In this document: in pieces, positions 46,551-58,266 of the stretch
Numbering within the stretch: the first letter of the stretch is position 1
How the letters are laid out: each line of letters begins with the position of its first letter
Assembly (NCBI RefSeq): GCF_002865645.1
Contig: NW_020194643.1
Coordinates: 496,001-560,000 of the forward strand
Reading direction: 5' to 3'
DNA length: 64,000 nt
DNA from: Hyaloscypha bicolor E
Lineage: Eukaryota > Ascomycota > Leotiomycetes > Helotiales > Hyaloscyphaceae
Translations under genes and position numbers: made by a program
The notes under the pieces: generated by a model
The model's input: only the letters and a program-made list of their open reading frames with translations
Told to the model about the DNA's origin: nothing
Databases searched by the model: none

Positions 46551-48028
46551 ATGTACCCCACCATCTTCCTCGCAATGCATTTCTCGGGGCCGCAACAGCG
46601 CTCGACATACACACTCCTTTTCGTCATTGTTCTGTGCGGCGTTCTTTGGACTGGCTACTTTCTAGGCACAGACCGTGATCGGCTTGGTTTCCGCCAGCTG
46701 GGGGAATCGTCTTTCGCACATCATCCATCGCCTCCAGGTCAAGCAACTGGAAAACCCCTTGGTTTCCCCTACACGCATGCGGCCGATGTGACCATTCCGG
46801 CGGGCGTTAAGGTCATTGGGCTGGTGTTCTTTGGACGAAGAGAGCTGGTCCAGGTTCTGGACTGCTATCTGAAGGTACGACCTTCCTCGCTTTGATGCGG
46901 GCCCGCTAATAACTTCGAAGAGGAATCTTAAAGCATACGGAGGTCTCCTGGATGAAGTCATATGGTCAGTCAATACTAAAATGGAAGATGATCTGGCGTA
47001 CCTCGAGGAATTGGTGGCGTCAAGCCCGCATTACAGGAAACACAAAGCCACGAAGAAATACGATTGGTATATTGGTTCTTGGGAGGCAGTGGATGATCCT
47101 CATGCCATCTACCTCAAAATCGACGACGATGTGGTCAGTCAGATTATTACAGTGTGATACAATGAAGCCGAAGCTGATACCACCAGGTATATTTCGAGGA
47201 CAACGCGATCCCCGCCATCGTCAAACGGTTGCTCGAGAATCCGCAATATTTCACCATATCTGCAAACATCGTAAACAATCCAGCTCTCTCATGGGTACAC
47301 CGCAACATGGGCGTTTATGAAGGCTACTATCCTGTACGTATATTACCTCAGCGTCGCCAAAGCTTCTCTCTAACAGCTACTCAATTTAGGAAATGACCAA
47401 GCCCTCTCACTCACCCCCCAAAAATTCGTGGCGAGCATCCCAGCTCCCCTCCTACGAAGGGCCACTTGAAGGGCCTGAAGGCTTCGCCATTAATGGCTCC
47501 ACCGCAGCCCCATTCCAAGGCCACCGCTGGCTGCCCGTCCGCCTCGCCCAAGACAAAACCTACGATATGTCCCTCTCACCTGCAAGTCTCCTAACATATG
47601 ACCCCTTCGGACCCGGTCTCAGCAGCTGGACCGCCGCAGCTCAAACCCACTATTCATTCCTCCACCATCTCCAGCAAGGCGATACCTGGCGGTACAAATT
47701 TGACACCTGGGATTTCAACTACTTGCGCCTCTCCATTAACTTCCTCGCCATCCGCGGCAAAGACGTCATGGACGTGTTCCCCTTCCCTCAAAAAGACGAT
47801 GAGGATTACCTGGTGTGCACACGGCCACAACAGCTGCGACGGCGTGTGATCATCGATGGTACAGCACTGGCTGTCCATTTTGCGTTTAATAATCAGTATA
47901 CGGCGTTTGGTGGGAAAGGCGTTAGATGGACGGATGCACTAGACAGGTATAAGGCGTATGCGGACGAGATGATTTGCCCTGGTTTACTGAGACCGGACGT
48001 GAAGCTTCCCAAGGTTGAGGTTAGTTAA
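46551..48028 (+). CDS. Type II membrane protein with DDD motif, probable glycosyltransferase-like; 440 aa, four exons
   Basis: Exons 46551-46874, 46921-47133, 47187-47333 and 47390-48028 give 440 aa; donors are GTACGA, GTCAGT and GTACGT. The N-terminus has a short cytosolic part, then a hydrophobic anchor (TLLFVIVLCGVLWTGYFLG, about residues 21-39), as in Golgi type II enzymes. VIGLVFFGRRELVQVLDCYLK and YLKIDDDVVYFED (second/third exon) look like the start and the metal-binding acidic motif of a GT-A fold. The remaining part contains NMGVYEGYYPEM and a long C-terminal domain with YKFDTWDFNYLRLSINFLAI. The donor and exact family are not known to me. An alternative start at Met 9 would still keep the anchor. 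Confidence 0.75.
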
Positions 48029-50005
48029 TAGATGAAGAGAGGCGTAACGGACTGGCATATGGAATAGCATGGCGCATTAAAACTCTTTGTAATGAATAAT
48101 AGATGAGATGAGAATAAGAATATTTGCAAATAGGGTGCAGTGCACAGCGGCGGTGGTTCTGATGTTGTTCGAGTTCTTGGGGGTTAGGAGTAGAGCCTGA
48201 TGTCCTTGAAATCCCCCTTAGACCGCGTCATTGCTGATGCAAGAAAGCCCCCTTGGATTGAGAACGTCGGGTGAATTTTGTTTGACATCAATTGGCAGCT
48301 GTCACCTGGAGTGTTTTTGATTTGTGGCACGGCCCAAGATCTGCAGCTTGACAGCTTTAACACTGCCATTGTGGGTATTGGCTTCGAAGATCATTAGTGT
48401 CACTTTGGGCCTCGTGCTGCCAATAAGCCAGTCTCAACCCTTTGTCTTCTTCTCGCAATACATCGAAAGTGCTTGATTTCTGGCCAATGGGTTGGTCTGT
48501 GCAAGTGGAGAACTCATACTTATGGGTAGCCCGAGTATCATCATTGGGCTAGGAATTCTCGTTGGTTTTCTGGTGTTCTTGTGTAAATCGATGTTCGTTG
48601 AGGGGAATTAGGCGTTGCTTTTTGTCGGTTGCTATTGTGGGGTCAGCTTTGCTCTGCTCTGCTCTGCTATTGTATTTGCTTGCAGGCTGGAATTTCATGC
48701 ATGCACCCTTCTTGCATCTGATTTAATTTATTTTGACGCAGTTCGGTGCTCAGTAAGGTTGGAGATTCATATGCCTCTCCGGCGGCTATGTTGTAAATGC
48801 CCATTGCGAAAGCCTCGGTCATGAGCAATTGTCTTGTTAACAGAGCACTTGAGTCTTTCTAGTATTCGGCATTACTGATAGAAATTTTGCCTTGTTTTTG
48901 TGCTATTTGGTTGTATTCTTGTCCCTTCTTAATGGGCAAGGCCCCGGTTCAACAGTCCTTCCTTTGAATTTTAGGACGACTCTTGTTGACAAGAGCAAAA
49001 TAACAATATCTATCGACTAAGAATACAACAACATCCAAAAACAATTATCAATGAGCTCAACATCTGGCCATTGATCCGAGTCTCAGCAATGAGCAGCGTG
49101 TATTGGTTCGAGCGATATATTTTCGATACACTGGCCCTGCAAGTCCGAAGCTCCCTGTTGCTCAAGCCACGTGACCCATTTCCTCATCACCCCTTAAAGA
49201 ACTTCCAGGTTACGAAGAACTTTTTAAACATAATTAAGACTTATTACGTTTGTTCTTAACAGAGAAAATATGGGCAGTTACGGCCTCCTATAAGTAGAAA
49301 GCGCTGATTTACTCAAAGAGCACTCTAGGTGACATCAGTAACCATTCCAAGAATTGCCACTCTTTTACCCGCCCGCCATCTCTTGAGAATAATAGGAGAG
49401 CTTGTAATCACAGCCTCATAGTTGGATGCGTGATGCAGAATAAATCGCCTTAACCTCTACCTACACCAAGCTGTGTGCCTACAACTCAGGTTGACAAGGT
49501 CTTCCCGACAAACGCCGATTAATTATTGACTACGTCGGCTCACGAGGCTGGCAAATTTAAGAAAAGCGAAGAGCTCGATCTTTGAGCTTAATTCCCAACT
49601 GCGATTCCCCAGCCTTGCCCTAACAGGACGCGAGGGAGTATATTTACTTGCCATGCGAGATCGCGTCACGAAATTCCTTCTTTCGTCAACAACAATTTCG
49701 ATCAAGATTTCGACTTCGACTTCGACTCCGACTCAACACCCTTGGTTGAAGTTGCATCCTTCATCAGAGCCTGCACAGCATCGAAACAAGTTACTTGCTC
49801 TCTTGTTTCTGGCCTCTGCTGACGAATTGAGTGCATAGATCTCGAGATCGAGAAAATCGACGCGCTCGACGTTCGCTTTCGAGGTCGGCCGGAAGAAAAA
49901 AGTGAATTGGTAAGTCATGATAGATCGCGTATCTCTCATCTGAACATCTGTTGACATCAACTAGATCGGGATATCGCGTCGGCCACCCAGCAACGACCCC
50001 AGACA
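48029..50005. other. Long intergenic region, no supported gene
   Basis: I find no convincing coding region, tRNA or repeat. Minor features are a short GCTCT tandem near 48650 and a TTCGAC-type tandem near 49710. The last 100 bp probably hold the 5' UTR or an unrecognised 5' exon of the 2EXR gene. Confidence 0.5.
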
Positions 50006-51367
50006 ATGGCGGGTCCTCGCGAAAAAGGGGCGCCTCACCAAAAAGCCAAAGCAGTCCCTCTTACTGCAGGAGGCCGTCGGCCAGCAAGAGAAACACGCCC
50101 CATCGAACGCTTTACCCCTGGAATTCCTACCTCGCGCTCACCCACAAACCCCTTGGAACTTCCTTCCGTGCCAATTCCATTTCGTCTTAAGGTACCACAT
50201 CTCGCCAATTTGGCAACGGTCACCAACCGACCAGGTGGACCACTTGCCAAATTCGGTCTTTTTAGGAGGTTGCCCGCCGAACTACGACACATGATATGGA
50301 AGTACCTTCTCCCTGGCCCAAATATTGTCACAGTCTATGTCAGCAGGGACGGCCGAAAGGAATCCTACAAGTTCTCCTCCACCCTCGTAGCTCCCAGACT
50401 CCTTTGGACCTGCCACGAAGCCCGCGAAGTCGTCCTCCTACGCTATAAACGTAACGCATTCAAGCATCCGAAAAGCGTCAATGGTTGTTTCTTCAACTTC
50501 GAACAAGATATTCTGGACTTCCAATCCTGGGCAATGGATTGTCCGCTTGATGGTATTGTGGCCACGCATGGACAACGTACCCGATGGCTCAGCCACCGAG
50601 CCGTCGAAGCCGACATCAGAAACGTCAAGTACATGGCATTCGCACACATAGCCCTGATGAGAGAGCTGGATACCACCCGTAGATATCGACCACTGCCCCT
50701 CCCAACCTTCTTGCACTTCAGCAGTCTGCAGAAAGTCGTAATTGTCTTCACCTTCCGTCATACGTGGGGCTGTGCGCAGTGTCAAAATAGCGAGATGCCG
50801 TTGAACGACCATCTGCTTGTGGATGATGCCAAGATGGTTGTTGGTGAGCTGAAGCAAGACTTGGTGGAGGGAAAGACCTATTCATTCATGTTTGGGAACG
50901 AGTGGATGCCGCCGAAGTGGGAGTGGAGAATGTGTTGTGCAATCTCGGATTGGAAGCGACCATATTTGGAGAGTTTGGTGGAACCAGTACGGGTCGAAGA
51001 GATGGAGGAAGGAGACACAATGGTGAACGAGACGGTTGGTGCTTCGGATACTTCCCCTGCTGGAGCTGCGAGCCCGATGGATACGACTCCTGGTGAGAGT
51101 GTGGCGACTTCTTCGTCCGAGAATGCGAGTATTCTGGATACCACTCCCCTATTGACCGAGGGCGAGAGTGCTGCTTCTACCTCTTCGCCCGACACTCCGA
51201 ATATCATGGATACAACCGAGGGTGAGAGTGCTTCTTCGACTTCCACTTCGTCCGAGACTGAGAGTATGATGGATATGACTGAGGGTGAGAGTGTTTCTTC
51301 GAGAACTTCGTTTGAGACTGCGAGTATGATGGGCAACCGGATGGAAAATTTGCGGGATGGAGACTAG
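50006..51367 (+). CDS. 2EXR-domain protein with a repetitive Ser/Thr/Glu tail, 453 aa, intronless
   Basis: The block FGLFRRLPAELRHMIWKYLLPGP (about residues 83-105, starting at FGLF) is the typical opening of the fungal F-box-like 2EXR domain; the core continues to about residue 310 (LLWTCHEAREVVLLRYKRN). From about residue 345 the protein changes to imperfect repeats with cores such as MDTTPGESV, LDTTPLLTEGESA, MDTTEGESA and MDMTEGESV. The N-terminus is basic. Function is unknown; 2EXR proteins are strongly expanded in filamentous ascomycetes. Confidence 0.8.
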   Translation: MAGPREKGAPHQKAKAVPLTAGGRRPARETRPIERFTPGIPTSRSPTNPLELPSVPIPFRLKVPHLANLATVTNRPGGPLAKFGLFRRLPAELRHMIWKYLLPGPNIVTVYVSRDGRKESYKFSSTLVAPRLLWTCHEAREVVLLRYKRNAFKHPKSVNGCFFNFEQDILDFQSWAMDCPLDGIVATHGQRTRWLSHRAVEADIRNVKYMAFAHIALMRELDTTRRYRPLPLPTFLHFSSLQKVVIVFTFRHTWGCAQCQNSEMPLNDHLLVDDAKMVVGELKQDLVEGKTYSFMFGNEWMPPKWEWRMCCAISDWKRPYLESLVEPVRVEEMEEGDTMVNETVGASDTSPAGAASPMDTTPGESVATSSSENASILDTTPLLTEGESAASTSSPDTPNIMDTTEGESASSTSTSSETESMMDMTEGESVSSRTSFETASMMGNRMENLRDGD

Positions 51368-51860
51368 GTGAGAGCTCTCCCGCTTCTTCTGAAAGTGGCT
51401 TGCCCACTTCTAAGGAGAGTTGAGTGGTCTCAAGTTGAGCGTGACGGTGGTTATGGTTCAGTTTTGCTTTTGTTTCTCATTTTCTCACGATACCCGGATT
51501 TGCGTCGATGGCCAAGGTGGCCATAATTTCCTGTTTTTCCCTCTCATGTTTCCCCGAAGCCAGATCCCACTTTGGTGATTGGCATACCCATATTCTACGT
51601 GTCTCTCGAAGATTGAGGTACGTGTCTGTTTGAGTATCTCTCCCTCTTACTTATCTGCGCACTTGTTTGTAAGTAGATATTTCAGCTTCTCCACTCCACC
51701 AATAAACAGAAGGTAGATTGAGAGATGGAGACAATAAAGGAGAATATCACAAAATTTGGGGGGCTGGAACCATCGACCATCAGGTGACACCCGCTTTGCC
51801 TCTAAACTTTTTTTTTTCATACTGAAGTGCTTCATACTGATCCCAACAGCAATATTACAT

Positions 51861-53910
51861 CTACATATTCGTACCAATCAACCAAGAAATCAGATCGCTA
51901 TCCTTCGGTAGTTCTGGATAATCCATCGCAACTACCCCATACCTCTTCTTAACCCCCCACTTAAACTCCTTCCTTACCGTCGGATTCATGCCCTGCACGA
52001 ACTTCCCAATAATATTGCTATGGGCTCCAACCGCAATCCAACGGCTCTCCGCAATCTCTCCCTTCTCAACCGGATCCCCTACAGCACTCATGAAGTTGAG
52101 GAACCAATGATCCGGCTGGCCGGCTGCAGCCTTCTCAAGCAGGTTACTCACGAACCCGAATTTTGACTTCACAAGTTCGGCAAGGGGAATGACTTCAGAG
52201 TACTGCCATTTGTCTTGCAGATTCACGGTAACGCCGTCCGGGGTCTCGAGGATAAAGTCAGGGTTGTTGTTCAACCAGCCACTGAGATCGATGCCCATTC
52301 TTCTACTAGGAGGGAGAGCTTGGTCGGGCTGGTAGCGTCGCAGGAGAACCCCTTTACCGCGAGCTTCTCCCAGGGTGACTGTTTCTCTCGCAGTGATCCA
52401 GCGGGGACTGCCATCTTCGTAAAGGGGCGTGGCTTCGATGTGAGTTTTTATCGCGTTGTAGAAGATATCGGGTGGCTCTTTTCCGGATGTATCGTCATTA
52501 TTGATTGAGATGAGGACTGTTTCTGTGGGTGTCTTTGAGTTCTTTTGGAAGAAGGTGAAGACCTGGAGATGTCAGCCTTGAACGATTCTTGGTGATGGCT
52601 CTAGCGGAGGAGATAAGATGAGAGTTGCTAACCTCGTTCATCACTTTGTCGAACTTGAGATACATCGGGTAATTGATCGGGATTCCTTTCCAAGAAACCG
52701 GAGTCAGCATACTGCTTTGAGGTATTCTCCGGAGCAGAATGTTCCAGTAGTTGTTGGATATTGCCCCGAGGGATTGTACTCCGGGAAGTTGGGACTCACC
52801 TCCATGGTACATGTAAAGCTGACCATCCGAATGGACTCGAACGCGCAAATCCAAGAACCGCAGTCCGGCTTCCAACTGCTTCGTGATCGAAAGGTATTGC
52901 GTCCTGACGAATGGGATGTTGGATTCTGCACAGCTATCGTGAGTCCCTGGAAGCGTGATATTAGATAACAAAGTATCATCCGGGATATCTGACATCCAAG
53001 TACTGAGTGAGAAGTCGAGAAGTGATCGGGAATACCATTTCAGATCCTTCGTCTCATCGTTGGAGTTGAATATGCAGTTGATCCTCCCGTTCAAAATTGA
53101 CAGTTGAGGAGGATTCGCAGATGCTTGTCCTGCTACAGCTTCTTGAGGCAGCCATTTCCCGTCCTTGTACTCGCTGATGTATATCACATGAGACGTATCA
53201 TTGGGTCCATTCTCCTGGAAGGCGAGGAAAGCACTGTCACCATACGAGGTCGCAGAGACACCAGATGCTGCTTTCCCCTCACTGACATCCTCGCAAGAGT
53301 TCCACACATCTTCAAGGGAAGCATATGCAAAGCCTAGGATATCTCGACTTTCATTGGCAGACTCGCAGATGACGTGCAAAGTCCCGTTGAGAACAAATAA
53401 TGCCGGGATGCCTCCGACCTGAGAGATGCCAGAAACTTCTTGGGGGGGTTTCCATTCTGCAGTCTCGTCCCGTGGGTTCAAAGTCCAGCTGGAATAGAAA
53501 AGCTTGGATTCCTGGATATAAACAAAGAATAGCTTGTTGTGGAAAGCGACGAGTGCTGGGGTGGTGCCAGAAGAAAAGCCACTTTCCCGATCCAAGACAG
53601 AGGGACTAATCCAGGTCTGGTTGACATTGTCGAAGACATAATGAACCATATCTCCGGTCTCTCTGATGATGATTGCATGGAGCATACCTAGAAGTCCAGC
53701 CATTACTGGGATTCCTTTGTCGGGAAAAGGGAGTCGGGTTCCGAAGGTGTTGTTATCTCCAATGGCATAGTAAAGTCCACCAGATGGGTCGCTCCAAAGA
53801 CACCATAGTTCACCTCTATGGGTAGCCAAAGCTGGTACTGAAGGGGTTTGCCCATTTGGAGTCTCTTGGACATATCCATTGTCATCCTGGCCTCGTGCTA
53901 TCCAAGCCAT
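51861..53910 (-). CDS. PI-PLC X-domain protein with an N-terminal propeller-like domain; 621 aa, three exons
   Basis: Exons 52800-53910, 52633-52685 and 51861-52562 give 621 aa. I start at ATG 53910 (MAWIARGQDDNG). Residues 1-300 consist of about six repeats of 45-50 residues (PALATHRGELWCLW, PALVAFHNKLFFVY, PALFVLNGTLHVIC, PQLSILNGRINCIF), as in a beta-propeller lectin. The PI-PLC X part follows: WMSDIPDDTLLSNITLPGTH, a catalytic-type His in GTHDS, LEAGLRFLDLRVR, MYHGGIPINYPMYLKFDKV (formed across two introns), and PTETVLISINND. The bacterial-type enzyme cleaves phosphatidylinositol or GPI. No signal peptide is visible, which is odd for a lectin-like fusion. The splice model restores the HGxIPI block exactly. 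Confidence 0.82.
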
Positions 53911-54884
53911 CGTGCCAGTAGTGATGCAATAGTCAAAACGGTGAGGAGATGGTATGAAGTTCAAGCCCTCATCTATGGCTGAGATGATAGATCAAAGCTG
54001 AAGTCGCCTAAGTTCTGGTCAGCGAACCGAGTAACCATGAAATGTCACATAGAGTCACGTGAAATGAAGTCGTGGAAGCCTCGAGGGAATGACGTACTCA
54101 AGAGCAACAGGACCTCAAGATGAACGAATGATACGATAACTTGTTAATTGCCAGCAAAGGCAAGAATATTTGTCAAATCGTGGAAGTCAGGGCCCCCATT
54201 GATGGCTTGATAGGGCCTTTGGACAGTGGTTGAAGAGGGAAGAGTCCAAGGGGGGAGTGCCAAGCTTTTATGTATGCGGTGCTTCGGCAACTGAAACAAC
54301 AAGTACATCAAAAGCCGCGATTCCACTCAAATCAATCTGATAATGATGGGTTCGCCACTTATCTGATCTTAGCAGATCCTGTTTTACTTTCAGCTGAAGT
54401 CGAGGTCTGGCGGGACGGGGAAACAAGGAAGACGCGGCAGGGGAGCGGGATAGCCAAGCCGAGGTGCCTCTATAAAATCAGGGTTGGGCGATATCTAGCC
54501 CCTTTTCTACCACTCCAAGCGCGAGCCCACTATTGTGATTGTGATACCAAAAGGGGCATAAAAGGCCGGACTAATTGCACCAATTTTAAGGGGACATTTC
54601 AACTACCCCCCCACCTGATGTTCCGTTAAGCTCTTGGACATTAAAAGAGTTTTGAAAATCTCGGCAGCTCTAATTCAAGTCCTACGTCCTTGAAGTCTAG
54701 ATCATTGTCTAACTTTGACTAAGGACAATGAAAACCAGTGTCGCCTTTTATGTTCACCGCGAGAGGGGTAGATTTATGAACCTTTGGCACCAACTATTGC
54801 AGCACCTTGGCTTCAATCATTTCAAGAATTAACGCACCTTCGGTCTTGATTTTCAAGCCAATTCTGCCACTGAACGCCTTTGTT
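53911..54884. other. Intergenic region, no supported gene
   Basis: Normal composition. Short frames near 54144 and 54270 have no motifs. I see nothing else. Confidence 0.5.
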
Positions 54885-55508
54885 TTATGCCTCCAAATCC
54901 GGAGTAGGACCAGCAGATGATGGGTCACTGATATACATATCTTGATTCTCAAAACCAACCGTCGATGTGAAGCACGCGCAGAGTTCTTTGCAAGTACAAC
55001 GAGAAACGCTTACATATCCAGAACCCGAAAGGTCACTGGATAGCGTATGTTGACGGGCACCGAATAGCTTTTCGGAGGCCGAGAAGTCGGGGACGTAATC
55101 TTCTTCCTGATCAGGGAGAGGTTGTAGCACAGCGTCAAAGAAGTCCGGAGATGGTTGCTGGTCCTTCTCGATTGGAACGATGCTCAGGTGCTTGGCGATA
55201 TTTGTTGGAATCGCAGGATTCTCTACATATCCTGCGATAGCATTGGTGTCACCTCTGATTGCTGTAAATCTAACTGCGTCTCTCGATACCCAGATGATAA
55301 CTGGCATTGACATTCACGAACCAGGCTCTCCAGATTGGCAAGAAGTGAGGCCTCAACGGGTTGCGTTTCTCGAAGAACAGCTTCTTCAACTCTTGATCTG
55401 AAAAGTCGAGGTAATTCGTGGTGCCTCTGTTCAAAGCGACAAGATTTCCATGCAGCGAGTCTGAGTTGGAGACCCTGAGTGAATCGTCACGTGGTGTTGC
55501 TTTTGTAC
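54885..55508 (-). CDS. Uncharacterised protein, 3' two exons only
   Basis: The 3' exon 54885-55231 and a preceding exon 55290-55508 join over a 58-bp intron (GTATCG...TCGCAG); alternative acceptor GTAG nine bases further is possible. The upstream exon reads SLRVSNSDSLHGNLVALNRG and FLPIWRAWFVNVNASYHLG, the last exon PAIPTNIAKHLSIVPIEKDQ and a Cys-rich piece (CTCKELCACF). A good acceptor (TTCCAG) at 55509 implies at least one more 5' exon, which I could not place. No family is recognised. The gene lies 150 bp from the stop of the next gene on the same strand. Confidence 0.45.
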
Positions 55509-55661
55509 CTGGAATTATATGGAAGAGTAAATCTCAATCACTTGCGAAGCAGAAATCATCAATCTTTCACAATGGAGATATCATTAAGTAATTTGTGGTG
55601 TCAAATTAAAGCGCCTTACGCAGATAGATATGCAATTATGTTTGGGCTCCCATCGACGCTC

Positions 55662-57377
55662 TCAACGACCGTCCAACACATCATCATAAAAGCCATAGAA
55701 TTCCGTGTCCCTCTGCTGCAATCCTTTGGCTTTTCTCCTCAGCAAAGGGGTAGAGTCCTTGTTTTCAACGTAAGCAGCATCATTCTCATACCTCGCAGAC
55801 CACCGCTCAACCGTACTCTGAATCTGAGTTCCCTCCCACTCATTATCCGCGTCCACAAACACGGCCTCGTGAGAGAACCGCCTCACAGGAACAGGGTTGA
55901 AGATTGGCCGAGATCCCATATCCGTGAGAGCGACAGTCGCTCTCACGTCTTCGAGGCTGTCAGTCTCGACTTGGAAGTAACGCTGAGTATCTCGCTGCTT
56001 TCTCATCGAGAGAATCCCCGCGTCCTTCAAAGGCGGGGTAGGTCTTATATCGTCCTCATCATTCAGCGGTGGGGTGAATCTTATATCGTCCTCATAATCC
56101 GAATCCGGATCCTTATTCTCGGCCTTGCGGAGGTAGAAATCGGCGCTGCATTGCTGGCACAGTCCCTGGAAACCAGTCATGGTAAGTGCATTGCAGAGCT
56201 TACAAGTATCGGGAGCATGTTGCGCCCATGGAGATACACCGACGCCGCTCAATCTGCTCTCATTTGCAGCCTCGTAGTGCCCGGACCTGAGAGTATGGAT
56301 AGCTTGAGCGTTTGACCTCTGCTCCTCCTGGTTCTCACCTACACAGAAGAAGGAGTCTTCGGAGCTGACGGAATCTCGTCGAGAAAACGAGAAGGAAGGG
56401 TAATTGAGGTGCTCGAATGGAGCTTTGAATTTACCCTGGACTTCCTTTCTTTTTTCGTCTAAGAAACCCACACTGGTGCGGAGGTATTCTCTGACCCTGC
56501 TGGAGGATTCCGTCCTGCGACTTCGAGAAGAGAGACGAGTGTGAGAAGCAGTGTCGTGTCGAATGGACGGACGGCCTCGAGAAGACTCACCTGAGACTCT
56601 GGGTGGAGGGTCAGCAAAGCGAGTTGGCGGAGGAGCATGTCGGCCTTCAGGTCGCAATAGCTGTCCTGGAGGAACGACTTGCTCCAATTTACCTTCTTTC
56701 ATGGCTTGCCGGACCCTTTGAAACCTCTCCATTTGGATCATGTCATCTGCCGTCCGAGGGCGCGGGGGGTGCGAAGCCGTTGACTTTATCTTCCCGTTTT
56801 GTTTGATGAACTTGGCTTTACGTCGTAGTGTCGGCGAAGGTGGATATTTCGTTTCAACACCTCGACATTTGTCTTTAAGAGGCAAATAGTTACCACTGCT
56901 GTTTGCGCTGATAGCGAGTTTCTCGTCCCTTCGTACGGCTTTCTCGACTCGGTGATGCTGGGTCAGGTAGGCAGTCATCTCAGAATGTTCGTCGGGAACC
57001 AAGGTCTCATTTCCATACTGGGGCGAGACTGTAAAAGGTCTTTCTTTAGAATTCTCAAATGGTAGGCTCGCATCTGAGTGTCTAGAAAGTCGTCTGAAGT
57101 AGTTTTTTATTTTGACAGATGCATCCGATGCACGGCGCGCCATCGACCTGCGAGTGTGCATCTCATCGTAAGTTATGTGTTCAATTTTCATTCCGCTTCG
57201 TTGATGGTAATTGAATATCGACATAGCTGCGTGAATATAAGAATGAGTTTTAGAAAAGTAAGTTGTGTTGTACAAGTTGTGATGCGAGTTGTGTTTGTGT
57301 TGTGTCAGTAGAGTCCGGCTCCGACGAAAAGCAGGGATGGGAACAACGCACTTATATGACTCTGCAATTGAAAACAA
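55662..57377 (-). CDS. Uncharacterised basic/disordered protein, up to 571 aa, intronless
   Basis: A long minus-strand frame; the first Met is at 57377, but a later one (MSIFNYHQRSGMKIEH, about residue 52) is an equally good start. Most of the protein is low-complexity: Arg/Ser-rich (RLSSRSRRTESSSRVREYLR), Pro-rich and charged. About two thirds along, CKLCNALTMTGFQGLCQQC has two CxxC pairs 15 residues apart, a candidate small zinc site. An acidic repeat follows (EDDIRFTPPLNDEDDIRPTP). I do not recognise a family. The length of the open frame and its composition support a real gene. Confidence 0.65.
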   Translation of the reverse strand: MFSIAESYKCVVPIPAFRRSRTLLTQHKHNSHHNLYNTTYFSKTHSYIHAAMSIFNYHQRSGMKIEHITYDEMHTRRSMARRASDASVKIKNYFRRLSRHSDASLPFENSKERPFTVSPQYGNETLVPDEHSEMTAYLTQHHRVEKAVRRDEKLAISANSSGNYLPLKDKCRGVETKYPPSPTLRRKAKFIKQNGKIKSTASHPPRPRTADDMIQMERFQRVRQAMKEGKLEQVVPPGQLLRPEGRHAPPPTRFADPPPRVSGESSRGRPSIRHDTASHTRLSSRSRRTESSSRVREYLRTSVGFLDEKRKEVQGKFKAPFEHLNYPSFSFSRRDSVSSEDSFFCVGENQEEQRSNAQAIHTLRSGHYEAANESRLSGVGVSPWAQHAPDTCKLCNALTMTGFQGLCQQCSADFYLRKAENKDPDSDYEDDIRFTPPLNDEDDIRPTPPLKDAGILSMRKQRDTQRYFQVETDSLEDVRATVALTDMGSRPIFNPVPVRRFSHEAVFVDADNEWEGTQIQSTVERWSARYENDAAYVENKDSTPLLRRKAKGLQQRDTEFYGFYDDVLDGR

Positions 57378-58266
57378 TAGATTGATTGTTGATGACTGCT
57401 CGGTGTATCCTTTGGTATTCGTTGAGAGTTAGTAATGGAATGTCAAAGAACAATCCCGCAATGTATCTTTGTTTGAATAGGGTGGGCCACTTGATGCCCT
57501 TGAACCAAGAAAGATGGGGATTGTTTCTTTTGTCCATTACTCGACGTGAGACAAAGACTCGAGCATGAAATCAGAGTCATGATTCTATTTTAATCTCTTC
57601 CAAGTCTTTGTTTGAGACAAGGCTGAGAGATGGCAAGCACGACCGAGAGCTTTCGAGGACGCAAACTTGGCCAGAACCGCCAAAAACCATGCAAGTATCA
57701 AGCTCAAATTTCGGGCAATACTTTCGAAGTCCTTCGCGGTTCCTTATTACTCAACAAGTTGCCAAGGTTGCAAATTCCACGTGTTCAGACTTTCGGCAAA
57801 AGAGCAAAAGGGGGCGGAAACCCCTATTTTGGGCAAACGTCACCCACCACGACACACATAAACTCGCTTCGCTGTCCCCAACACGATCGTGCATGGATAC
57901 TTCCGACTTCTTTGTTCCTTGAACCAGAACTCAGTTTCTGTTGCATTTCGCGAATTTAGCGTCCATTTAGATCGCGCTATAGACGCTAATCTGGGCTGCT
58001 GTCGCAGAGGGCTCAGCTGTGCCGCTTGCCTTAGTCGAAGAATTAGGAGGGCGTGACCCATCGATCGATCCGATCGTGAACTTGTCAAGCGAGCGAATGA
58101 TTCCTGCCGTAAGAGAAAATGCAGTATTAATTACAGATGTTTGGCAAAGTGCTACAGCAAACTTGCTGGCCAGGAATAGTTTTCCATTTTCTTCTGATTT
58201 TGATATGGGACATGGGCGGCTAGGTTGGGTGATGCTGCTGCCACATGCTTCAACTCAGCCTTGTCC
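57378..58266. other. Intergenic region, no supported gene
   Basis: Overlapping short plus-strand frames at 57608-57959 share the same DNA in three frames, and none shows a domain. Confidence 0.5.
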
